Positions 44,958 through 53,744 of a DNA stretch of 64,000 nucleotides are shown in pieces. The notes below the pieces were generated by a model. It was given only the letters and a program-made list of their open reading frames with translations, was not told the origin of the DNA and ran no database searches. The position numbers were made by a program, and so were the translations under genes. The stretch comes from Saussurea involucrata. Its lineage: Eukaryota > Streptophyta > Magnoliopsida > Asterales > Asteraceae. Position 1 is the stretch's first letter, and each line of letters starts with the position of its first letter. The DNA is taken from positions 161,324,983-161,388,982 of the forward strand of contig CM066319.1 in NCBI GenBank assembly GCA_033807775.1, written 5' to 3'.

Positions 44958-45734
44958 ACAACTATCTTTCTGATCAAAGAACGGGTTAATCTCCTAATCT
45001 CGTAAATAAATTATTAAGACAATTAGGAAATGTTGAATACTATTATAAAACGATGTTTTAACTTTTGATAACAAGTTAAAAAATTAAAGAATATATAACT
45101 TTTTATTTAATTTATTTGATTAACAAATCAATTTTATTTAAGATAAGGACCTGAAGGTTAAAATCTCTAAAAAGTTACATTCAACTCCGACAGGTTATTT
45201 ATTTAGAGATTTTAACATTTATTATATTTTTAAATTATTCTATAAATTTATTATCTCAATACAGTTTTTAAAAGAATTTATAAAAAATAATAATAATTAA
45301 ATCTCATTAGTGGAATGACTAAAAAAGTGGTTTCTGTCTCCGTAAATCAAGTTTTATAGAATTATATAGCTTGAATATTTCTTTAGTTTTCTTTAATTTA
45401 AATATCAATAAATTTTTTTTGGAGAAATTTTGAGAATAAAAACCTTATTTCTTTATTTAAACAATATGTTGACGATGCTCTAATGTTTATATTTGAAGAA
45501 ATCAAAAATCTGAAAATAAGATTTAATATAATATCAAAAAATGAGATTCGGACTCAAATTGTAAATTACGTAAATAATTATAATAACAATAAAAGGATAT
45601 TTAAGATCGTTAAACTTAATCAGGAAATCACGTGTTGTATATAAAATGGTTTTTGTCGGTGGCACACATAACATCAGACATGAATGTGTTGGCTTCAGAG
45701 GGAAGACACACGTCATAAAGCTGCAATTAATTTT
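44958..45734. other. AT-rich spacer
   Basis: Possible upstream remnant of the LINE on the minus strand, but no coding similarity seen. Ends with TTAATTTT (45727-45734), the target duplication of the Mutator-like element. Confidence 0.4.
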
Positions 45735-45804
45735 GGGCAGTGCTAATGACACCCAAAAAAAGGATGTTGAATGCAATGTTTTTCGATTCAATCATATTTT
45801 GTTT

Positions 45805-45807
<3 letters not shown>

Positions 45808-45839
<32 letters not shown>
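45808..45839. repeat. (TA)n microsatellite at the left junction of the caulimovirid
   Basis: Pure TA run directly abutting the viral primer-binding site. More TA runs resume just right of the viral insert (from about 53417). In the sister element at 55717 the equivalent place is an unbroken TA-rich tract. Confidence 0.9.
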
Positions 45840-45842
<3 letters not shown>

Positions 45843-45853
45843 CAGAGCCATGG
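45840..45853 (+). other. Caulimovirid primer-binding site (tRNA-iMet)
   Basis: TATCAGAGCCATGG, the inner part of the site complementary to initiator-Met tRNA. The usual leading TGG is missing at the junction with the TA repeat. This is where minus-strand DNA synthesis starts and where the circular genome was opened. Confidence 0.85.
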
Positions 45854-45914
45854 TAGTAAGTATATGTATTATAATAATCTATGTTTTAACACATATCTTT
45901 TAAACCTTCTTCCT

Positions 45915-46976
45915 ATGAATCTCTTTAGGATGGAAAATGATACTGTTCAAAACAGTATGACTGAGGAATATGATATTCCCCAGAATCTTGATTTATTAAA
46001 TAGATGGACTATTCCAAAAGTTGAACCTAAATTTATTTATAAATTAGGAACTTTTGAAAAAATTGGTTTAAAACAAATAGTTAAAACAACTGAATCTTCA
46101 ATTCCTTTACATGAAGATGAAATGATTATTAGATTGTTAAACAAATCTGATATTTCTCCTTATATAAGGACTCATAAGTTCTTACATATTGGTCTAGTTC
46201 AAATTGCTTTTAGACCTTTAACTCTCGAAGGGTTACCAGAAAGCTTTTTTGCAGCTCTACGAGATGGTAGAAATATGAATTGGAAACAATCTCTAATGGG
46301 AATGATCCAATCTAGCCCGGCCCACAGATCAGTCTATTTTGATGTTTATCCAAATTTATGCTTATCTTTGTCTGATATAAATATCCTAGATGCTTTAACT
46401 TTAAATGTTAAAACAAATGGTTATAATTATACACCAGGAACGGAAGTAATATGTATCTGCTATCGTATATATTTTAAACCTCTATATACTCTAAATCCTA
46501 TGTGTAAAAGAGTTGACAAAGAGAAAAATGAAACAATTCTGATAGAAACAAATTTTAGTAAATCTAGTATTACTACTAGAAGACCTATAAAATGGGAAGA
46601 AATTACTTTCCTAGACAACTGGACAATTACTCAGGATGTTAGAAGAAATCCCATAATCCAGAGTGATTTAAAAAATATAATACAGTCTAACGAAGGAATT
46701 GTTCATATACAATTTAATGAGGACCAAAGGAGATTACTTTCTTCAAGTAGCCTTCTTTCAAGAACTAGATCTATGAGATCCCATTTATCTCCTCTTGATT
46801 ATATAGTTGATCAACAATCTGCTAGAGCTTCTACTTCTTATATAAGAGAAGAAGAATCTCAAGGTTCTCTAGATCCTATTGATGAAATAAGGATCCAAAG
46901 AAATGGGGTCGTAAATGATAATAATGTTCAAAAAATCAGAGAAAATGACACTATGTCAGATTTAAATTTTGTTTAA
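45915..46976 (+). CDS. Caulimovirid movement protein (30K superfamily)
   Basis: Cell-to-cell movement protein that modifies plasmodesmata. About 353 residues from ATG 45915 (ATG 45930, five codons on, is an equally good start). The frame is open further upstream across the TA repeat, but that is not viral coding. The family core is visible: LPESFFAALRDGRNMNWKQS, then SVYFDVYPNLCLSLSDINIL, then VICICYRIYFKPLY. A polar Ser-rich tail (SSSLLSRTRSMRSHLS) follows, with an acidic end. The stop TAA (46974-46976) is followed at once by the ATG of the next ORF. No stops or frameshifts. Confidence 0.85.
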   Translation: MNLFRMENDTVQNSMTEEYDIPQNLDLLNRWTIPKVEPKFIYKLGTFEKIGLKQIVKTTESSIPLHEDEMIIRLLNKSDISPYIRTHKFLHIGLVQIAFRPLTLEGLPESFFAALRDGRNMNWKQSLMGMIQSSPAHRSVYFDVYPNLCLSLSDINILDALTLNVKTNGYNYTPGTEVICICYRIYFKPLYTLNPMCKRVDKEKNETILIETNFSKSSITTRRPIKWEEITFLDNWTITQDVRRNPIIQSDLKNIIQSNEGIVHIQFNEDQRRLLSSSSLLSRTRSMRSHLSPLDYIVDQQSARASTSYIREEESQGSLDPIDEIRIQRNGVVNDNNVQKIRENDTMSDLNFV

Positions 46977-47510
46977 ATGATTGAAAAAATTGATTTCTCA
47001 AAAGCGTCTACAGCCAGAACTATTATTGCTACTGATTTTAGAACAAATCCAAATTGGATTCCTTTTAAAAATTGGTATTTAAAAAACTTTTCAAAAAATG
47101 AAAAAGAAATCTTAGCCAATCAATTCTATAGCTCTTGCGAAAAGGAAGATAAGATTTTGGCTTATGTACCTTGGTTTATAAATAATTATATCAAAGATTA
47201 TATCAATGTTATTGAAAGAAACTTCAAAATGATTGGAAAAGGAGGAGGAGGAATCCAAAGAATTCAGACATCAGTCTATCCCCCACAAGCTAGTTTTTCA
47301 ACAGAAAAAAATAATGTTTATATAACTTATTCTGCTTTTTCTAAACTTATTGATGACAAAGTCTTAAATGTGACAATTAATCACATAAATGAGATTTTAG
47401 AAAAGCAAAATTATACTAATCTTTATCTTATCATACTAGGAGAAAGATTAGACTCCCTTCAAGAAAGTATAGAAAGAATATTTGAAAAAAATTTCTGCTT
47501 TAAAAAATGA
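46977..47510 (+). CDS. Caulimovirid ORF of unknown function between movement and coat proteins
   Basis: 177 residues, intact, starting directly after the movement-protein stop. Not recognised by motif. Visible features: DFRTNPNWIPFKNWYLKNF, a glycine cluster KGGGG with IQRIQTSVYPPQASF, a Tyr/Phe-rich middle (YITYSAFSKL) and a helical C-terminal part (INEILEKQN, DSLQESIERIFEKNF). In caulimoviruses this place is held by aphid-transmission and virion-associated proteins. The C-terminal helix would suit an oligomerising virion-associated factor, but that is position-based inference. Confidence 0.7.
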   Translation: MIEKIDFSKASTARTIIATDFRTNPNWIPFKNWYLKNFSKNEKEILANQFYSSCEKEDKILAYVPWFINNYIKDYINVIERNFKMIGKGGGGIQRIQTSVYPPQASFSTEKNNVYITYSAFSKLIDDKVLNVTINHINEILEKQNYTNLYLIILGERLDSLQESIERIFEKNFCFKK

Positions 47511-47547
47511 AAAAGAAGTTGTTGAAGAAAAACAAAAGAAAAACATA

Positions 47548-48660
47548 ATGTTTGCCTCTCCTTCAATTCAGCCTCTCCCTGAAATAAAAAATTTCAAATT
47601 AAAAAACTCAACTTCTGATATTGAAAAAATGTTAGAAGAAAAGTTTAAAAACCTTTCTATTTCTAGGTCTACTATTTCTACTTTAGAAAAACCCATATTT
47701 TCTAATACAGAGGAATCCTCTGAAGAAGAATCCCAGAGGGATACTATAAACAAAATGAAATGGGCTGATAGACCCATTACAAATAAGTATTATTATCCTC
47801 GTCCTACTCCTATGGATGTTCTTAATGAAGAACAAGATTTTATTAGTAATAATAGTTACAACGGAAAATGCATTTATGAATGGAACCTTGATAGTTTCAC
47901 AAATAAACATATGTATAATATGGCTCATAGAATGTTAATGTATTGTACTATCTGCAAAAATTCTGGAAACACAGACAAAAACATTGCAAAAATGTTAATA
48001 GCAGGTTTTACTGGTCAATTAAAAGGCTGGTGGGATAATTATCTTACCCAAGATCAAAAGAATGAGATCCTTGGATCAGTAAAAATTGAGCCAGGTGAAA
48101 ATAATACTCAGATTACTGTTGAACATGTTGTTTATCCACTTATTATGACTCTTGTAGAGCATTTTACTGGAACATTTTCTGATAATAGCGAAAATATTAG
48201 AACTCTTCTTATGAATCTAAAATGTAAGACTTTAACCAGGTTTCGTTGGTATAAAGATACTTTTCTATCTCGAATTTTCGAACTTAAAGACTGTAATAAC
48301 GTCTATTGGAAAGCTAAATTTATTGAAGGTTTACCTAATCTTTTTGAAGAAAAGGTTAAAAAGGTGCTTAAAAATAATGATTCCGTCATAGACTATAATG
48401 AATACTCTTATGGCATGTTGGTAAGTGTTTGTATTGCTGAAGGTCTTTCTCTATGCAATGAGTTGGCCCTTAAAAAGCAGATTAAAAACCAACAATCTCT
48501 TGAAAAAAGACAATTAGGAGATTTTTGTGATCAATTCGGCATAGATATTCCTTCTCAGAAAAAGAGAAGAAGGTTTTCTCAAAATACTTATCAAAGTCAA
48601 AAAGAGGTGTCAAATCACTTTCCAAAAAGAAAGAAATTTAGAAGAAAAATACAGCTTTGA
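47548..48660 (+). CDS. Caulimovirid coat protein
   Basis: Capsid protein. About 370 residues from ATG 47548; the frame is open without ATG back to 47482, overlapping the previous ORF. An acidic N-terminal part (SNTEESSEEESQRD) precedes the core YEWNLDSFTNKHMYNMAHRM, then KMLIAGFTGQLKGWWDNYL, then RWYKDTFLSRIFELKDC, all typical of plant pararetrovirus capsids. It ends in a basic stretch (FPKRKKFRRKI). The expected zinc knuckle is not in this frame: it follows 65 bases on in the +1 frame (48725-48766). The coat protein has therefore either been cut short by a frameshift or is joined to pol by frameshifting. Confidence 0.85.
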   Translation: MFASPSIQPLPEIKNFKLKNSTSDIEKMLEEKFKNLSISRSTISTLEKPIFSNTEESSEEESQRDTINKMKWADRPITNKYYYPRPTPMDVLNEEQDFISNNSYNGKCIYEWNLDSFTNKHMYNMAHRMLMYCTICKNSGNTDKNIAKMLIAGFTGQLKGWWDNYLTQDQKNEILGSVKIEPGENNTQITVEHVVYPLIMTLVEHFTGTFSDNSENIRTLLMNLKCKTLTRFRWYKDTFLSRIFELKDCNNVYWKAKFIEGLPNLFEEKVKKVLKNNDSVIDYNEYSYGMLVSVCIAEGLSLCNELALKKQIKNQQSLEKRQLGDFCDQFGIDIPSQKKRRRFSQNTYQSQKEVSNHFPKRKKFRRKIQL

Positions 48661-49084
48661 AAAAGAGAATCATAATAAAAAAGATATAAAAAGATTTTCA
48701 AAGAATAATACAAGTTCTGTAATTTGTCACAAATGTGGTAAAGTTGGCCATTATGCCTCAAGTTGTTGGACAAAAAAGAAAATTAACAGTCTTGATATTG
48801 ATAAAAAGACAAAAGATTTTTTATCAAAAATATTTCTGCTTTCAGATTCCAGTTCTGATGATGAAAAAACATCACATGATGAAAATTCTGATGAAATATC
48901 TTCTGAAAATACTGATATTGATGATATCATATCAAACTCTTCTTCCCCAGATTACAATGCTTGCTCATCTGGTTTTACTTGTGAAAAGAAAAAAGGACAA
49001 AAAGAAAAGATTAATAATCTTAATTTTAATCAAAAATTCCAGGAAGGAGATGAGTTTTATAAACTTGCTTCTCAATTTCAAAAC
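48661..49084 (+). other. Zinc-knuckle segment in the pol frame
   Basis: In the frame that continues into the protease ORF, 48725-48766 encodes CHKCGKVGHYASSC (C-x2-C-x4-H-x4-C), the nucleic-acid-binding knuckle of caulimovirid coat proteins. An acidic Ser/Asp-rich tail follows (SDSSSDDEKTSHDENSDE). The frame is open from about 48600 through to the pol stop at 50069 but has no ATG before 49085. Confidence 0.85.
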
Positions 49085-50071
49085 ATGAATATAAATGTTT
49101 TATCGAATGATAATGTTTTAAAAATTTTAAAAAAAATCAAAGATCCTATAATTTGTGCAGAAATCATCAATAATCTTGAAGAGTCTACACATAATTCTCC
49201 CATTAAACCTAACACTCATGATTATTCCATGCAAGAAGTTAATAGACTTCTGACAGAAAAACACTCTGTTAATCATACTGTTTCGTTAAAAGATTTATCC
49301 AGGGAGATTGATAATCTTAAAAAGGAAATAAAAATCCTTAAAAATTATAATATCATTCTTCATCAAAATATTGATATTATTCATTCAAATCTTAAAGATA
49401 ACAGGGAAAAGCCCCCTGTTTCTGAAAGAATATTAGAAACAAATGAAGTTTCAGATGGTGACCAGTTAAACAATTTAAATATGGTTATTTCTCAAAAGTG
49501 GTATACAAAAATCACCCTTCTTATAGAAGGAACTTTCCAAAAAGATTTTATTGCTATGATAGATAGTGGAGTTGATTTAAATGTCATACAAGAAGGTTTA
49601 ATTCCTACCAAATATTTTCAAAAAACCTCTCATTCTCTTTCACATGCTGGAGGAGGACCTCTTAATATCAAATATAAGCTTCCCAAGGCATATATTTGTA
49701 AAAATAAAAACTGCATACCTACAAGTTTCCTTTTAGCAAAAGATATTTCTAGCCAACTTATTCTTGGCATTCCGTTTATTTATGATATCTACCCTATAAC
49801 CCAAATTGATGAAAAGGGTTTGACGGGGTTTTTTAAAGGAAACCAGTTAAGGTTTAATTTTATAAATAAACCAATTGAGAAATTTCTTAATGATCTTAAA
49901 GAAAGAATTGATAGAAAAAATTTTCAATTAAATTCTTTAAAATTTGAAATGAATCTTTTAACAATTGAAGATAAGCTTTCAAATCCTAAGTTACAAAGAA
50001 AAATTGATTATATTAATAACAAGTTTTCTTTGGAAATTTGTAATAAACATCCAAATGCTTTTTGGGATTGA
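49085..50071 (+). pseudogene. Caulimovirid pol, aspartic protease part
   Basis: Polyprotein-processing protease region. Open from ATG 49085. A coiled-coil-like N-terminal stretch (LKDLSREIDNLKKEIKILK) is followed by the retroviral-type protease with active-site IDSG (Asp codon 49562-49564) and a second conserved block LILGIPFIYDIYPI. The frame ends at TGA 50069-50071 and runs on in the same frame, without another stop, into the RT ORF. So one nonsense change separates protease from RT. Described as found; not reconstructed. Confidence 0.85.
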
Positions 50072-51412
50072 AAGAAACATATTGTTTCGCTTCCTTATGA
50101 AGAAGATTTTTCTGATAACAAAATCCCAACCAAAGCTAGACCTTGCCAAATGAATACCGAGTATATGGAGCTCTGTAAAAAAGAAATAGCCTCTTTATTA
50201 GAAAAATGTCTTATAAAACCGTCAAAATCCTCATGGTCTTGTACGGCTTTTTATGTTAATAAACATTCAGAACAAGAAAGAGGAGTTTCTCGCCTTGTTA
50301 TCAACTATAAACCTCTTAATAAAGTTTTAAAATGGATAAGGCATCCTATTCCTAATAAAAAGGATTTACTTGATAGACTTTTTCAGGCTGTCATCTTCTC
50401 CAAATTTGATTTAAAATCAGGCTATTGGCAAATCCAGATAGCTGAAGAGGATAGGTATAAAACTGCTTTTAATGTTCCTATAGGACATTATGAATGGAAG
50501 GTTATGCCCTTTGGTTTAAAAAACGCTCCTTCAGAATTTCAACAGATTATGAATGACATTTTTTACCCTTATAGTAATTTTATAATTTGCTATATAGATG
50601 ACATTTTAGTTTACTCAATGGATATTGAAAGCCATTTTAAACATATTGACTTGTTCAAAAAAGTAGTCATCCAAAATGGTTTAGTTATTTCTAAACAAAA
50701 AATGTCTCTTTTTCAAACTAAGATTAGATTTCTTGGTCATAATATTGAAAAAGGAAGAATCATTCCTATCCAGAGATCTTTAGAATTCAGTTCTAAGTTC
50801 CCTGATCAAATAACAGATAGAACTCAATTACAAAGATTCTTAGGAAGCTTGAACTATGTTTCAGCTTACATAAGGGACTTAAATAAAGATACGGCTATCC
50901 TTTATGATAGACTTAAAAAGAAAAGTTCTCCTTGGACTGATAATCATACTCAGGCCATAAAAAATATAAAAGAAAAGGTTAAAAATCTTCCTTGCCTTAT
51001 GTTAGCAAATCCTTCTTGGGAAAAAATTGTTGAAACGGATGCCTCAGATATAGGATATGGAAGAATTTTAAAACAAATTGACCCGTCTTCAAAACAGGAA
51101 ATTCTTGTCAGATTTTATTCTGGAAAATGGAATGGTGCCCAGAAAAACTATGCAACAATAGCTAAAGAGCTTTTTGCAATTGTGAAATGTGTTTTAAAAT
51201 TTCAAGATGACCTTTATAACAAACATTTTATTATAAAAACAGATTGTATTTCTGCTAAACATATGTTCCAGAAAGATTTCAAACATGATGTGTCAAAACA
51301 GATGTTTGCTAGATGGCAGGCACATTTAGCTCCATTTGACTTTATAATAGTCTATAAAAAAGGAGCAGAAAATCATCTGCCTGATTTTCTAACTCGTGAA
51401 TATCTCTTATGA
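50072..51412 (+). pseudogene. Caulimovirid pol, reverse transcriptase and RNase H part
   Basis: Copies the pregenomic RNA into DNA. From ATG 50150 there are 420 residues, but homologous sequence is open from just after the stop at 50069. The RT shows SRLVINYKPLNKVL, FSKFDLKSGYWQI, VMPFGLKNAPSEFQ and the active site YIDD (residues 148-151 from ATG 50150). The RNase H shows all four acidic residues in TDAS (D297), AKELFAI (E340), KTDC (D365) and LPDFLTR (D412). No other break. The stop overlaps the next start as ATGA (51409-51412), a compact junction usual in this virus family. Confidence 0.93.
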
Positions 51413-52800
51413 TTTCAGGGATGAGCTCTTCGCAAAGCAGTTATTCCTCTCATAGAGGAAGAGGAAATTCATCCTCTCATAGAGGAAGAGGAAGAGGAAG
51501 AACTTCCCCAGAAGATTATAAGATTCAAATGGGTAAAAAGAAGCTAATAGCCTCTAGCATTGTTCACATGGATGATAATCCACTAGAAAACCTTATAGGT
51601 ACCTCACTTCCGGAGGACCATCCTCTTCAAAAAGAATATCTTAATTATATTAAGGAAAAAGAAAAGAATGAAGTTCCCTCCTATGCTAATATTAGCAAGG
51701 AAGAAAACTCAGATTCCCAATTTTCGGAATCTCAATCAAAGGAAATTATATTTCTAATTGAAGAGAAAGATATTCAATGGAAAAATAACCCAGACTATAT
51801 CTTGCAGAGATATCTTAATAAATCCTCTAGCACCTATGGTTCTTTAAAGCATAGACAATATTATGAGGGATTATTAATTTCTACCAGTAGTGTAGAAATC
51901 ACTCATTTTTCCCCTGCCACAAGGTTAGAAGTTTATAACTTCTCAAAATTTATTATAAAGAAAATTATTTCTTTTGAAGAATGGGGAATATCCCTATTTC
52001 ATGAAAGAGAGTGGTACTCTCCTCCACATAAATGTAATTTTAAATTCAATTATTGGGATTATATTTCCAGTTTTGAAAAAGTTCTTTTTTATGAAAATGA
52101 AAACAAGAAACATACTTGGTTTCTAAAAATCTGTGATAAATGTTTTCACTCTCCAGTTCCTAATTGGTTCTTTTCATGGTGGAGAAATTTTGGTACCACC
52201 GGAGAAATTCTCCCTGAAAATTTAAACCTATGTTTAAAACAATGGGTGTCTTATTCCTCAAAAGTTTATAACAACAAATCTCAATACATTATTGAGGGAC
52301 AGAATACATGCTGGTTCTTTATGGAATTCAGTATTCCTTGGATATGGAAATGGAAGCCTATTTTTGGTTATACCGAGTTTATGGCCCCTTGCTTGAAAAG
52401 ACAAGGTCTTACCATATATTGGGATAAATTATCCCGTAATGATCCTGAAACAAAAAAACCTTATGGTGAGGAAATGGTGTCAAACATCATCAAGAAGGTA
52501 GAGCTTTATAAGCAGCAGTATGAAGAAAAGCAAGAAGACGTAGATGAAATTAGTCTTTTCAAGAAGATGTCTCAAAGATATTCAGAGACGCATTCCAAAA
52601 CAGAGATAATAGATCTCTATGTTTCAAAAATGAAGGAGGACTTATTAAAGAACATAGGTCCAGATTCAAGATCAGATGCCTCGATGACATCTGAACAAAT
52701 GACTCAAGATGCGCAAGACCCAGACAATGATCTTGGGATTTTCTCTCTAGATGATGATCTAGACACTTTTGTCGTCACAATGACAGACAAGATCAAATAA
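51409..52800 (+). CDS. Caulimovirid terminal ORF of unknown function
   Basis: 463 residues, intact, start overlapping the pol stop (ATGA); ATG 51421 is an alternative. It holds the place of the translational transactivator/inclusion-body protein in caulimoviruses, but I cannot see its motifs. The N-terminus has two SHRGRG blocks and RGRGRGR, an RNA-binding RG-type tract. An acidic linker leads to a Trp/Tyr-rich globular region (NPDYILQRYL, LKHRQYYEGLLIS, FHEREWYSPPHKC, WFFSWWRNFGTTGEI, FMEFSIPWIWKW). A helical Gln/Glu-rich part and an acidic end (GIFSLDDDLDTF) follow. The conserved look of the middle suggests a real selected protein. Confidence 0.75.
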   Translation: MISGMSSSQSSYSSHRGRGNSSSHRGRGRGRTSPEDYKIQMGKKKLIASSIVHMDDNPLENLIGTSLPEDHPLQKEYLNYIKEKEKNEVPSYANISKEENSDSQFSESQSKEIIFLIEEKDIQWKNNPDYILQRYLNKSSSTYGSLKHRQYYEGLLISTSSVEITHFSPATRLEVYNFSKFIIKKIISFEEWGISLFHEREWYSPPHKCNFKFNYWDYISSFEKVLFYENENKKHTWFLKICDKCFHSPVPNWFFSWWRNFGTTGEILPENLNLCLKQWVSYSSKVYNNKSQYIIEGQNTCWFFMEFSIPWIWKWKPIFGYTEFMAPCLKRQGLTIYWDKLSRNDPETKKPYGEEMVSNIIKKVELYKQQYEEKQEDVDEISLFKKMSQRYSETHSKTEIIDLYVSKMKEDLLKNIGPDSRSDASMTSEQMTQDAQDPDNDLGIFSLDDDLDTFVVTMTDKIK

Positions 52801-52955
52801 TTAAAGAGGTCAGATAATTAAAGAATCTTCTCTGTAGCTCGCTACAGTCTCTGTCGACATAATATGGCCGACACCTTTTACTATTCTTGAATAGTCTAAG
52901 TGGAATCTCCACTATTTACTTTTAAAAAGTTGTTTGTTTTATTGCTTTATTTTCC

Positions 52956-52964
52956 TTATTTAAG
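52956..52964 (+). promoter_or_regulatory. Candidate TATA box of the caulimovirid pregenomic RNA
   Basis: TTATTTAAG about 155 bp after the last ORF, followed by AAGGACTTCTCC; the position suits the 35S-type promoter of the family. The preceding 52801-52950 would be promoter and contains no ORF. Confidence 0.45.
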
Positions 52965-52989
52965 AAGGACTTCTCCTTCATTGTAACGC

Positions 52990-53397
52990 ACCAGTTTTCT
53001 TATCCCCTCTTAGCTTACTACTTTCTTTCCCTCGTCTGTAATATTTGTAAGTTCAAATAAAGAAAAGCTTGTGGATACTTGAAGGCTCTTGTAAGTTTTA
53101 TGTTTATTCAAGTTCTGTCTAAATTATTAAAAAATCTTTCAAGATTTATATCTAGCCATGATTGGCTAAATTAGGATCTTGTGTTAAAACATACTTGTTA
53201 TGCTTACATTTACCGATTACTATGGATGTATAGTTTTAATTCATAAATCTGTGATCTATGTCTTTGGTCGAGTGCCAACTTCATTGTTGATTTCCACCCT
53301 GTCTAGGCCAGAAGAGCCGCTTTATTGGGTTTTCTCTGTCAACATTAATGAAGGTGTTAAATGGTGGCCATTAAGACTTATTTTATCAGATCCTTGG
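52990..53397 (+). other. Caulimovirid leader/terminator region
   Basis: Poly(A) signal AATAAA at 53056-53061, shortly downstream of the expected transcription start, as in other pararetroviruses where the RNA is terminally redundant. A short ORF (53200-53418) lies in the leader. The element ends with TATCAGATCCTTGG (53384-53397), a two-mismatch copy of the left primer-binding site. Confidence 0.55.
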
Positions 53398-53509
53398 GTT
53401 ATAATATATATTATTTGATATATATATATATATAGTTATTTATTTGTTTTATATATATTGTTATTCTTTTTGTTTCTTTATATATATATAGTTCTTTTCT
53501 TTTTATAAA

Positions 53510-53629
53510 TTATATCATTGTATTCATCTCGTCAATACCTTCGAAATGAGTCCAATATGGTTAAATCAAAAAATATTCAATATTGGGCTCATTTCGAAGG
53601 TATTGACGAGACGAATACAATGATATATA
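53510..53629. repeat. Inverted repeat, 49-bp arms
   Basis: Arms 53510-53558 and 53580-53629 are almost perfect reverse complements around a 21-bp loop. They contain ATTGGGCTCATTTCGAAGG. Part of the arm recurs at 53675-53700 and in the foldback element at 2282-2306. Confidence 0.85.
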
Positions 53630-53744
53630 ATTTGTAATTGCGTGGTTTCGTTTCACATACCACACTTCCTACAATTGGGCTCATTTCGAAGGTATCGTCA
53701 TCGCATACCACACTTCCAACAATTGCGTGGTTTCTCTTCACATT

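Larger units (their letters stand above)
45840..53397 (+). mobile_element. Endogenous caulimovirid (plant pararetrovirus), essentially full length
   Basis: About 7.56 kb, within the family's genome size. It opens at the tRNA-Met primer-binding site. Five plus-strand ORF blocks follow closely: movement protein, an unrecognised 177-residue protein, coat protein, protease/RT/RNase H, and an unrecognised 463-residue protein. Then come a promoter-like region, poly(A) signal and leader. The right end carries a degenerate copy of the primer-binding site (53384-53397). No integrase, as expected. It is inserted in a TA microsatellite of a Mutator-like element. Damage seen: one in-frame stop in pol and a frame change at the coat-protein end. 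Genus cannot be fixed from the sequence alone; discrete ORFs differ from the single-polyprotein layout of petuviruses and florendoviruses. Confidence 0.93.

Noticed and set aside
53200..53418. 72-codon ORF after the viral poly(A) signal as a host gene
   Set aside because: It sits in the viral leader just before the right end and runs into TA repeats; short leader ORFs are usual in this virus family.
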